DNA of 64,000 nucleotides from Gordonia sp. SID5947. Lineage in GTDB: Bacteria; Actinomycetota; Actinomycetes; Mycobacteriales; Mycobacteriaceae. The stretch lies in contig NZ_WWHU01000001.1 in the NCBI RefSeq assembly GCF_009862785.1, forward strand, positions 1,364,001 to 1,428,000. The letters run 5' to 3'. Both the position numbers and the translations under genes were made by a program. Below, piece after piece: positions 52,730 to 63,009 of this stretch. The notes under the pieces were generated by a model. That model did no database searches. It was not told where the DNA came from and saw nothing but the letters and a program-made list of their open reading frames with translations. The first letter of the stretch is position 1. Each line of letters begins with the position of its first letter.

Positions 52730-53233
52730 ATGCAACTCACCCGGTTCACCGACATCGGCCTCCGGGTGGTGATGCGCCTGGCGGTCGCCGGCGAGAACCA
52801 CACGGCCCCAACGCCGATGACAACCCGGCAGCTTTCGGACGAACTCGCGGTGCCCTACACGCACGTCGCCAAGGTGGTGGGACGCCTGTCCGAGATGGGT
52901 GTGGTGCATGCGCGGCGCGGACGCACCGGCGGTCTTGCCATCACCGATCTCGGTCGGGACGCCCGCGTCGGCTGGTTGACATCGACGCTCGAGGGTGACG
53001 GCGAGGTGGTCGACTGCGATCGCCCGCAACCATGTCCGCTGCGGAGCGCATGCCGACTGCGCGGAGCACTGGCGCGGGCACGCGCGGCATTCTTCGCGAG
53101 TCTCGACGATCAGACGGTCGCCGACCTCGTCCACGAGCCGACCGCCGCCGTCCTCCTGTCGCTGTCACCTCCTCGCCGACCCGACGCGTCCGACGTTCTG
53201 CCGGACCGCCCGCACCTCGCCCAGAACCTTTGA
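52730..53233 (+). CDS. nsrR: Rrf2-family NO-sensing repressor NsrR
   Basis: A 167-residue Rrf2 regulator with an N-terminal winged helix (MQLTRFTDIGLRVVMRLAV, VPYTHVAKVVGRLSEMGVVHARRGRTGGL) and three cysteines C96, C102, C108 in CDRPQPCPLRSAC. The C-x5-C-x5-C spacing is that of Streptomyces NsrR, where they hold a [4Fe-4S] cluster that NO destroys. A flavohaemoglobin gene follows 31 bases later, so NsrR should repress hmp and itself until NO appears. A C-terminal tail of about 25 residues is extra. Confidence 0.93.
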   Translation: MQLTRFTDIGLRVVMRLAVAGENHTAPTPMTTRQLSDELAVPYTHVAKVVGRLSEMGVVHARRGRTGGLAITDLGRDARVGWLTSTLEGDGEVVDCDRPQPCPLRSACRLRGALARARAAFFASLDDQTVADLVHEPTAAVLLSLSPPRRPDASDVLPDRPHLAQNL

Positions 53234-53264
53234 CAGACAACGTCATCCAAGGATCGGAGTCATC

Positions 53265-54452
53265 ATGCTGTCCAACACCCAACGCACCACCATCGCGGCC
53301 ACCCTACCCGCCGTCGCCGACGGTCTCGCCGACATCACCGAGCGGTTCTACCGCAGGATGTTCGCCGCACACCCCGAGCTCCATGACAACTTCTTCAACC
53401 GCACCCACCAGAAGAGCGGCGAACAGCCGCAGGCCCTTGCCGGATCGATCGCCGCGTTCGCGCGGCTGCAGCTCGAGCCCGACGTACGGCGCCAGCGGTT
53501 CATCCTCGACCGCATCGCGCACAAGCACGCCTCACTCGGCGTGACCTGCGAGCAGTACGCGATCGTCCATGAACATCTGTTCGCCGCCATCGTCGACGTG
53601 CTCGGTGACGCGGTCACGCCCCCCGTCGCCGACGCCTGGGACCAGTTGTACTGGGACATGGCCGATCTGCTGATCCGATCCGAGACAGAGCTGTACTCTC
53701 GCGCCGGGGTCGCTGCGGGTGACGTGTGGCGCGAGGCCCTGGTGACCGAACGCACGCAGGTCTCCCCCGACACCATCTCGCTGACCGTCGCGGGGCGCGA
53801 GGACTCCGATCGTCTCCCCGGCTTTCGCCCGGGACAGTACATCTCCGTCCAGGTCCCGCTGGCCGACGGCGCCCACCAGATCCGGCAGTACAGCCTCACG
53901 GGCACACCCACCGTGCCGGAGTGGCGATTCAGCGTGAAGTTCGCCGGCGAGGTCTCGGCCCATCTGCACGAGCATGTCTTCGAGGGTGACCTGCTGCGCG
54001 TCAGCACCCCGTTCGGCGATCTGGTCCTGCCCGACGACGATGCGCCGATCACGTTGGCGTCGGCCGGCATCGGTTGCACGCCGGTCATCGGACTGCTCAC
54101 CGCGATGGCCGAGCAGGGCGATCGCCGGTCCGTGACGGTGTTGCACGCGGATCGGTCGCGGGACCGGCAGCCCCATCGCGGTCAGCTCGCCGCCCTGGTG
54201 GAGTCGTTACCGGACGGCCGACTGTTCCAGTGGTACGAGAACGCCTCGCCGCACGTCGTCTCGGACACCATCCGGGTCGGTCAGATGTCGTTGCAGGACA
54301 TCGACATCTGCGACGACTCCCACGTCCTCCTCTGCGGTCCGACAGGATTCCTGTCGTCGATGCGTGGAGCATTCCTCGACCGCGATGTCGACGCGAGCCA
54401 CATCCACTACGAGACCTTCGGACCGGAGTTGTTGCGGTCGGGCGCGCGGTGA
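53265..54452 (+). CDS. hmp: Flavohaemoprotein, nitric oxide dioxygenase
   Basis: Converts NO and oxygen to nitrate with NAD(P)H, 395 residues. It has a globin domain (1-140, with haem proximal histidine near 88 in HKHASLGV and the distal Tyr in ERFYRRMF), an FAD domain (about 150-255, with RPGQYISVQVP and IRQYSLTG), and an NAD domain (ASAGIGCTPVIGLL, HVLLCGPTGFLSSM). ATG 53265 is preceded by ggatcggag. The frame upstream of this start is antisense-like and not coding. It is cotranscribed with nsrR and overlaps the next gene by four bases. Confidence 0.97.
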   Translation: MLSNTQRTTIAATLPAVADGLADITERFYRRMFAAHPELHDNFFNRTHQKSGEQPQALAGSIAAFARLQLEPDVRRQRFILDRIAHKHASLGVTCEQYAIVHEHLFAAIVDVLGDAVTPPVADAWDQLYWDMADLLIRSETELYSRAGVAAGDVWREALVTERTQVSPDTISLTVAGREDSDRLPGFRPGQYISVQVPLADGAHQIRQYSLTGTPTVPEWRFSVKFAGEVSAHLHEHVFEGDLLRVSTPFGDLVLPDDDAPITLASAGIGCTPVIGLLTAMAEQGDRRSVTVLHADRSRDRQPHRGQLAALVESLPDGRLFQWYENASPHVVSDTIRVGQMSLQDIDICDDSHVLLCGPTGFLSSMRGAFLDRDVDASHIHYETFGPELLRSGAR

Positions 54453-54895
54453 CCGCGGCCGCGGCCCTCACCACCGCGGCCACGTTTCTCTGGCTCGGTA
54501 TGGTGCTGGCGATCTCGTTCGTGGAGGCACCGCTCAAATTCCGGGCGCCGGGGGTGACGTTGCCGATCGGACTCGGCATCGGACGACTCGTCTTCCGGGC
54601 TCTCAACATCGCGGAGTTGCTCTGGGCCGCCGTCATCGTCGTGGCGATCGGCGCGGGTTCGTTCTCGACCACCGCGATCGCACTCGCGGCCGGACTCTCG
54701 ATCGCGATGCTGACCGTCCAACTGACCGCGGTCCGGCCGCGGCTCTCCCGCCGATCCGATGCGGTCCTCTCAGGCCACGAGGGTCCACGCAGCCACGCAC
54801 ACCTCGTGTACGTGCTGCTCGAGCTGATCAAGGTCGCCGCGCTCGTATGGCTCGGGATCGCGGTGTTGTCGGCGCCGGTCCCCGCCATGGGCTGA
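54449..54895 (+). CDS. Integral membrane protein cotranslated with hmp
   Basis: A 148-residue protein with four membrane helices (about 3-22, 46-68, 70-90 and 120-140) and the loop VEAPLKFRAPGVTLPIGLGIGRLVF after helix one. I know no function for it. It starts at GTG 54449, which overlaps the hmp stop (GTGA), so it should be made together with Hmp under NsrR control. A role in NO resistance, haem supply or membrane repair after nitrosative stress is possible. The charged loop PRLSRRSDAVLSGHEGPRSHAH lies between helices three and four. Confidence 0.85.
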   Translation: MTAAAALTTAATFLWLGMVLAISFVEAPLKFRAPGVTLPIGLGIGRLVFRALNIAELLWAAVIVVAIGAGSFSTTAIALAAGLSIAMLTVQLTAVRPRLSRRSDAVLSGHEGPRSHAHLVYVLLELIKVAALVWLGIAVLSAPVPAMG

Positions 54896-54991
54896 CAGCG
54901 TTCTCGCAGCTGTGGCCAAGGCCGTCCGAAGGTGGCGCCCATAGCTTCTCCATGTCGGCGATGCGGCCGGCCCGAACAAGGAGAAGCACTC

Positions 54992-55123
54992 ATGCCTCAG
55001 CCAGGACCCAAACCCGGAAACGGCCCCCGCCCGCAGCAGCAGCACCCCGCGCCGCCGCGCAAGCGCCGCCGTCGTCGCGTCTGGAACCGGCACCTGCATC
55101 GGTGGGACTGGGCGTGGTTCTGA
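54992..55123 (+). CDS. Arginine-rich protein of 43 residues with an aromatic tail
   Basis: A short gene with an excellent aaggag ribosome binding site eight bases before ATG 54992. The product has a Pro/Gln-rich first half (PQPGPKPGNGPRPQQQHPAPP), then RKRRRRRVW, and ends NRHLHRWDWAWF. I recognise no family. The basic block could bind RNA or DNA, and the Trp/Phe tail could lie on a membrane. A terminator follows 26 bases later, so this looks like a complete small transcription unit. Confidence 0.65.
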   Translation: MPQPGPKPGNGPRPQQQHPAPPRKRRRRRVWNRHLHRWDWAWF

Positions 55124-55149
55124 GCCACCGTCGTTCCTGACCACCCCAC

Positions 55150-55199
55150 GCGACGTTCCGGTGCCCCTCCGTCGACGACGGACGGCACCGGGACGTCGC
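55150..55199 (+). terminator. Terminator after the 43-residue gene
   Basis: A 16-base inverted repeat with one G-U pair (55150-55165 and 55184-55199). The loop can also fold (tccgtcgacgacgga). It ends 22 bases before the ABC transporter start. Confidence 0.75.
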
Positions 55200-55221
55200 C
55201 TGTCCTCGATCGGATCACAGG

Positions 55222-56894
55222 ATGACCGCACGCGACGCATTCCGCCGCTTCTTTCCTGCGCTCAGAGGCGAAGGCGCCCGATTCGCGCTTGCCGCAACAC
55301 TTCTGCTCGTCGCGACCGGTTGTGAGATCGTCGCGATCTTCGTGCTCTCCGATGTGATCGACGGAGCCCTCACCGCCGACAGCGCTGTCGGATTCGCCCG
55401 GTTGGCGGTCCTGTGGTTACTCATCACCGCGCTGTCGACCGGCGCGGACTATCACGGCCAGGTCACTGCCATCGGCATCTCCGAACGTGTGGTCCTGCGT
55501 CTCCGCGATTCGCTGTTCGCCCATGTGCAGCGGCTCAACCCGGTCATCCATCGCCGGTTCGGCCTCGGCGACCTCGTGACCCGGCACTCCAGTGATCTCG
55601 AAGCCGTCGAGTACCTCGTCGGGTCCGGTGTCATGCAGTTCATCATCGCGGTGGCAAACACTCTCGGCCTCGTCGTCGCGGCGTTCATCATGAGCTGGCA
55701 GGTCGCGCTGGTCGCCATCGCGGCGGTTCCGGTCCTGTGGGCGATCTCGGCCTACTACGGGCGCCGTCAGACCCTCGTGACCCGCGACGAACGAAACGCC
55801 AACGCCGACATCGCCGTCGCCGTCCAGACCGCATTGAGCGGGCACGAGACCGCGGTCGCGTACAACCAGCAGGATCGCGAACACGCGCGACTGCACCGTT
55901 CTGGCGTCACGTGGCTGGGGGCACGCATGTCGCAGACCAGGATCGAAGCCGGTTTCGGTGCCGTCATGGGCTTCGGCCAGGTGGTGGTCACCCTCGCCAT
56001 CGCCATCGCGGGCGTCTGGCAGGTCCGCGGAGGGGACCTGAGCGTCGGAGAACTGCTCGCGCTGACCGGCTACCTGGGAATGCTGTATCCCAAGATGCAG
56101 GAGCTCGCAGAGGTTCGGCTCTCGTTGGCCTCCGCGGCGGTGAGCGCCGAACGGATCTCCGAACTACTCGACCTCCTTCCCACGGACTCCGACCGCGACG
56201 ATGCGGTGGAGCATGCCGGCGCCGATCACGCGATCGCAGTCCGCCATGTGACGTTGCGCCGGGGCGGGGCCACGATCCTCGACGACGTCTCGCTGGATCT
56301 GCGACCCGGGGAGATCACTGCCCTCGTCGGTGGCAGCGGTGCCGGAAAATCCACGCTGGCATCACTGCTCTGCCGTTTCGAGAATCCTGACAGCGGACAG
56401 ATCATGCTCGGCGGTAACGACTTCACCACCCTCACGGGCCGCTCCATCCGCGACCACGTCACCCTTCTGCCACAGCATCCGATCATCAAGGCGGCCACCA
56501 TCGCAGACAACATCGCGTACGGCCGGCCCGAGGCATCCCGCGCGGAGATCATCACCGCCGCCATCGCCGCGGATGCCGATGGCTTCATCTCCGAACTGCC
56601 GATGGGCTACGACTCCCCCTCGGCGAGGACGGTCTGACCCTGTCCGGCGGTCAGCGGCAACGGATCGCCATGGCACGCGCATTTCTCCGCGACAGCCCGG
56701 TCCTGATCCTCGACGAACCGACGTCGGGTCTCGACGACGCGACCGCCCAGCGCATCCTCGAGCCACTGCGCCGCCTCGCGCACGGACGATCCACGCTGCT
56801 CATCACACACGACGCCCGTGTGACGGAGATCGCCGACGACGTCGTCGAACTCCGTGACGGACACCTCCACACCCGCGGTGTCGCCGTCGCCTGA
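55222..56894 (+). CDS. ABC exporter (membrane domain fused to ATPase), frameshifted
   Basis: A half-size ABC exporter. Six membrane helices (about 20-300) are followed by an ATPase domain with Walker A VGGSGAGKSTLAS. The frame from ATG 55222 ends early at 56637 after GYDSPSARTV. The adjacent frame supplies LGEDGLTLSGGQRQRIAMARAF (signature), LILDEPTSGLDD (Walker B) and LLITHDARV to a stop at 56894. One more C in the five-base run at 56615-56619 joins them into 557 residues with the expected GYDSPLGEDGLTLSGGQ. The substrate is unknown, though the sequence looks like the CydC or lipid/peptide exporter group. No second half-transporter is adjacent, so a homodimer is likely. Confidence 0.88.
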
Positions 56895-56928
56895 CCGCCC
56901 CCATCGCGGGCCTCGCATATGAACCTAA

Positions 56929-56958
56929 TTGCATAGTGCGGAGTTGCACTGCTAGTTT
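56929..56958 (+). promoter_or_regulatory. padR promoter with an operator-like repeat
   Basis: -35 TTGCAT (56929-56934) and -10 TAGTTT (56953-56958) are 18 bases apart, and the -10 ends six bases before ATG 56965, with no ribosome binding site, so the transcript is probably leaderless. The inverted repeat AGTGC-N6-GCACT (56935-56939 and 56946-56950) lies exactly between the two hexamers, where a repressor would act. Confidence 0.6.
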
Positions 56959-56964
56959 GATCCC

Positions 56965-59615
<2,651 letters not shown>

Positions 59616-59680
59616 CGCAACCGTCGATTGTGCTCCATCGGGCGCCGGCCTTCGGTCGGCGCCCGACTAGGATTTCTGTC

Positions 59681-60501
59681 ATGGGTATACCTGCGCCGAA
59701 CGAGTCCGCTCGAGCCGTGGTGACCGGCGCTTCATCGGGCATCGGAATGGCCCTCGCGTGGGAGTTGGCCGCACGCGGACACTCGCTGGTCCTCGTCGCC
59801 CGCCGCGGCGACATCCTCGAGGATCTCTCCGCCCGACTCCGCGCACAGCATGCGGTCCAGGCCGAGGTCCGCGCAGTGGATCTGTCCGATCCGGCCGCGG
59901 TCGAGGTGCTCTGCGCAGAACTCGCCGACCGCGAGATCTCCATCCTGTGCAACAACGCAGGCATCGCGACGTTCGGCTCGGTCAGCGACCTCGATCCCGA
60001 TTACGAGCGCGCACAGGTCCGCCTGAACGTGAACGCGGTCCACGACCTCACCCTGGCGGTGTTGCCGCAGATGGTGCGCCGCGGCTCCGGCGGCATTCTG
60101 ATGGTGGGCTCGGCAGCCGGGAACATGCCCATCCCCAACAACGCCACCTATGCCGCCACGAAGGCGTTCGTCAACACCTTCAGCGAGTCGGTACGCGGCG
60201 AGGTCGGCGCACGGGGCGTCCACGTCACATTGCTCGCTCCCGGCCCGGTACGTACGTCGACGCCCGCGCCCGAGAACGCCTCGATCGTCGACCGCATGGT
60301 CCCCGATTTTCTGTGGCACTCCAGCGCCAGAGTTGCCGAGATGAGCCTCAATGCGCTGGAACACAACAAGATGCGCGTGGTGCCGGGCGCGCTGTCCAAG
60401 GCCATGTCGGTGGCCGGGGGTACAGCCCGCGCGCGGTGGTCGCCCCGATCGTCGGCGGTTTCTACCGGAAACTCGGCGGCGACAGCCCAGCGACTCCGTA
60501 G
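59681..60501 (+). CDS. Short-chain dehydrogenase, frameshifted near the C-terminus
   Basis: A short-chain dehydrogenase/reductase: NAD(P) site [18 protein letters not shown] motif CNNAGIA, and catalytic S-Y-K in MVGSAAGN and [13 protein letters not shown]. The frame from ATG 59681 runs past its natural end into arginine-rich nonsense that stops at 60547. The other frame gives [26 protein letters not shown] to a stop at 60501, a normal ending for this group. One more G in the five-base run at 60416-60420 restores [12 protein letters not shown] and a 273-residue protein. The substrate is unknown. Confidence 0.87.
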
Positions 60502-60557
60502 ACCCGGATACCACGCGGCGCGTCGACCACACGGCTCCGACGACTAAGGTTGACCGG

Positions 60558-61157
60558 ATGCAGGACAAACTGGTGTGGATCGATTGCGAGATGACCGGCC
60601 TGCGACTCGAATCGGACAAGTTGATCGAGATCGCCGCCCTCGTCACCGACAGCGAGCTCAACGTCCTCGGGGACGGCGTGGACATCGTGATCCACGCATC
60701 CGACGACGACCTCGCATCGATGCCCGACGTGGTGACCAAGATGCACGCCGCGTCGGGTCTGACCGAGGAGGTACGCGCCTCGACCGTCACCCTCGCCGAA
60801 GCGGAGAAACAGGTTCTCGACTACATCCGCACCCAGGTCACCACGGCGGGCGCCGTGCCACTGGCCGGAAACTCCATCGCCACCGATCGCGGCTTCATCG
60901 CCCGGGACATGCCGGAACTCGACGCCTACCTGCACTATCGGATGGTCGACGTGAGCTCCATCAAAGAGCTGAGCCGTCGCTGGTACCCCAAGATCTACTA
61001 CGGCCAGCCCGAGAAGGGCCTCGCCCACCGGGCGCTGGCCGACATCCGCGAATCCATCCGCGAACTGAAGTACTACCGGGCTGCCGCCTTCGTCGCCGCG
61101 CCCGGTCCTGACGTCGACGACCTTGCCGCCATCGTGGCCGACCTCGGACCTGCGTGA
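60558..61157 (+). CDS. orn: Oligoribonuclease
   Basis: A 3'-5' exonuclease that degrades short RNA and pGpG, 199 residues. The DEDDh motifs are clear: [10 protein letters not shown] (Asp, Glu), [14 protein letters not shown] (Asp), and [11 protein letters not shown] (His, Asp). [14 protein letters not shown] is typical. It starts at ATG 60558, with a TAAGGT segment seven to eight bases upstream that could be either a -10 element or a ribosome binding site. tRNA-His follows. Confidence 0.97.
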   Translation: MQDKLVWIDCEMTGLRLESDKLIEIAALVTDSELNVLGDGVDIVIHASDDDLASMPDVVTKMHAASGLTEEVRASTVTLAEAEKQVLDYIRTQVTTAGAVPLAGNSIATDRGFIARDMPELDAYLHYRMVDVSSIKELSRRWYPKIYYGQPEKGLAHRALADIRESIRELKYYRAAAFVAAPGPDVDDLAAIVADLGPA

Positions 61158-61259
61158 ACACGCCAAGGGCCGACCGATTGGAGTTCGGGCGGCCCGACCG
61201 GCTAGAGTATGACCTTGGCTCTGGGACCCGGTGAGCGATCCTGGGTGACGGACGCCGAT

Positions 61260-61333
61260 GGTGGATGTAGTTCAGTTGGTAGAGCACCAGGTTGTGATCC
61301 TGGCTGTCGCGGGTTCGAGTCCCGTCATCCACC
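61260..61333 (+). tRNA. tRNA-His (anticodon GUG)
   Basis: Cloverleaf with acceptor GTGGATG/CATCCAC plus the extra G-1 (61260) facing C73 (61333), the special mark of tRNA-His. D arm GTTC-AGTTGGTA-GAGC, anticodon arm CCAGG-TTGTGAT-CCTGG with anticodon GTG, T arm GCGGG-TTCGAGT-CCCGT. CCA is not encoded. Confidence 0.97.
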
Positions 61334-61340
61334 CCGAGAG

Positions 61341-61375
61341 ACAACGCCCCGCCTGCATCGCAGGCGGGGCGTTGT
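61341..61375 (+). terminator. Strong terminator after tRNA-His
   Basis: A perfect 16-base stem, acaacgccccgcctgc (61341-61356) with gcaggcggggcgttgt (61360-61375), over a three-base loop, starting seven bases past the tRNA. Confidence 0.92.
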
Positions 61376-61421
61376 TCGTCGGTGGGCCAGAGGCCGTGTC
61401 GGGCCCACCTACACTGTGCTC

Positions 61422-62498
61422 ATGCCTGAATCGGACGCCACGCTCATCGGCCACCCGGTCGATCGGATGTTCGCCAGCGACAACGGGGTCGGTGCCTCGG
61501 CCGAGATCGTCGAGGCGGTCGCGCGCGCGGCCGCAGGCGGCCACCTCGCGTACGGTCAGGACGTCTTCACCGCCGAAGCCCGGCGCAAGGTCGCCGAGGT
61601 CTTCGAACACGCGGCGACCGTGCACTGCGTCTCGACGGGGTCCGCGGCGAATGGATTGGCCCTGGCGACCCTCCTCGATCCCTGGGGGTCGGTTCTCTGT
61701 CACCGTGGGAGCCACGTCTTCTACGACGAGTGCGGCGCGCCGGAGTTCTTCACCGCGGGCGGCAAGCTGATACCCCTCGACGGGCCGGACGGCAAGATCG
61801 ATCCCGACGAACTGAGCCGAGCCGTGCGCGCGGGCGCCGGCAGCATCCACAGCGCGCAGCCACAGGTCGTCAGCATCACGCAGGCCACCGAGAGCGGGTC
61901 CCTCCACGGTCTCGACGAGATCCGCGCCCTCACGACGATCGCCCACGACGCCGGCCTCCGGGTCCACATGGACGGCGCCCGGTTCGCGAATGCCCTTGTC
62001 GCGCTGGATGTCAGCCCCGCCGAGATGTCTTGGCGCGCAGGTGTCGACATGCTCTCCTTCGGCGTCACGAAGAACGGTGGCCTCACCACCGACGCTGTGG
62101 TGTGCTTCGATCCCGCGTTCGAGACCGAACTGGGGTACCGCGTCAAACGGGCAGGTCAGCTCACCTCGAAGATGCGTTTTCAGTCTGCTCAACTCGACGC
62201 GTACCTCACCGACGACCTCTGGTTGCGCAATGCCCGCCACGCCAACGCGATGGCCGAGCACCTCGTCGCCGGCCTACGCGCGACACCGGACGTGCACGTC
62301 CGCGGCAACGGCGGGGCGAACATCGTGTTCTGCCACCTGCCCGATGCCGTCGCCGACGCGCTCGTCCGCGACGGCTTCGTCTTCCATCACGGCCATCCCG
62401 AACCCGGAGTGGCCCGCCTCGTCACATCGCACGCGACGACGCGGGATGCGGTCGATGCACTGCTGGCGGCCATCAACCAGGCTCTCGACGCCGCCTGA
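61422..62498 (+). CDS. Low-specificity threonine aldolase-type PLP enzyme
   Basis: A 358-residue fold-type I PLP enzyme of the threonine aldolase/beta-eliminating lyase group. The start FASDNGVGASAEIVEAVARA and the aspartate segment GLRVHMDGARFANAL are typical, and the PLP lysine is in LSFGVTKNGGL. It would cleave L-threonine or L-allo-threonine to glycine and acetaldehyde. A TACACT hexamer six bases before ATG 61422 and the absence of a ribosome binding site suggest a leaderless transcript. The frame stays open upstream through tRNA-His, which is not coding. Confidence 0.9.
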   Translation: MPESDATLIGHPVDRMFASDNGVGASAEIVEAVARAAAGGHLAYGQDVFTAEARRKVAEVFEHAATVHCVSTGSAANGLALATLLDPWGSVLCHRGSHVFYDECGAPEFFTAGGKLIPLDGPDGKIDPDELSRAVRAGAGSIHSAQPQVVSITQATESGSLHGLDEIRALTTIAHDAGLRVHMDGARFANALVALDVSPAEMSWRAGVDMLSFGVTKNGGLTTDAVVCFDPAFETELGYRVKRAGQLTSKMRFQSAQLDAYLTDDLWLRNARHANAMAEHLVAGLRATPDVHVRGNGGANIVFCHLPDAVADALVRDGFVFHHGHPEPGVARLVTSHATTRDAVDALLAAINQALDAA

Positions 62499-62567
62499 GA
62501 GCCATCGTGGCGATCCAGCGGACGCCGCGACGCAGACTGTTCACCTCCATCCCGTAGCATCCCGCCC

Positions 62568-62729
62568 ATGCTCGAGGATCTGAACAAGGCCGCCAAGAAG
62601 GTGGGTCTGCACGTGGCCGCCGCGAAAAAGGATGGCAAGTACTCCATCCGAAAGACGAAGAACGCCAAGCTCGTGGCGAAGAACGTCGACGCCGACGAGG
62701 CGGCCAAGATCATCAAGAAGTACAAGTAG
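62568..62729 (+). CDS. Lysine-rich protein of 53 residues
   Basis: A short gene from ATG 62568 to TAG 62729. The product starts MLEDLNKAAKKVGLHVAAAK and ends DEAAKIIKKYK. It has 14 lysines in 53 residues and only short acidic patches, with two probable helices around a KYSIRKTKN turn. It lacks cysteine and tryptophan. A TAGCAT hexamer seven bases before the start, with no ribosome binding site, suggests a leaderless transcript. I do not recognise a family. A nucleic-acid-binding role is the simplest guess from the charge. Confidence 0.62.
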   Translation: MLEDLNKAAKKVGLHVAAAKKDGKYSIRKTKNAKLVAKNVDADEAAKIIKKYK

Positions 62730-62920
62730 GCGCCGACCCGCCGGCAGGGTCACGCCGACCGACCTCACAGTCGCCCCATCTCCGACGATCAAACCCCCGA
62801 CAGCGGGTGCGGATCGCCGAAGGTGGGGTGTTTTCGTCGACCGTCGCCGCAGTGATCCGCGACGCGTCCGAGGGCAGTGGAGACGAACAGCACAGCAACC
62901 TGTTACCCTGCCGTTACTTC

Positions 62921-62934
62921 AGGTCAAATGACCT
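62921..62934 (+). promoter_or_regulatory. Palindrome AGGTCA-AA-TGACCT before the amine oxidase
   Basis: A perfect six-base dyad with a two-base spacer, 76 bases before the amine oxidase start, in a 280-base gap with no other gene. It looks like a repressor operator. Just after the lysine-rich gene a weak gaccc/gggtc stem (62735-62751) may end that transcript. The rest of the gap shows nothing. Confidence 0.45.
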
Positions 62935-63009
62935 AAACAGCGGTTGCCTAGCGTTGCGTCGTACCACGGTGGCGGACTCCAGTAGTCCCTGGTCAGGATG
63001 GAAGCCTTC

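Noticed and set aside
55222..56894. ABC exporter as a true pseudogene
   Set aside because: Both parts keep every motif and codon pattern, and one base in a C run restores the gene. Three other genes in the window show the same type of break.
61209..61421. Upstream extension of the threonine aldolase frame
   Set aside because: It crosses tRNA-His and its terminator, so it cannot be coding.
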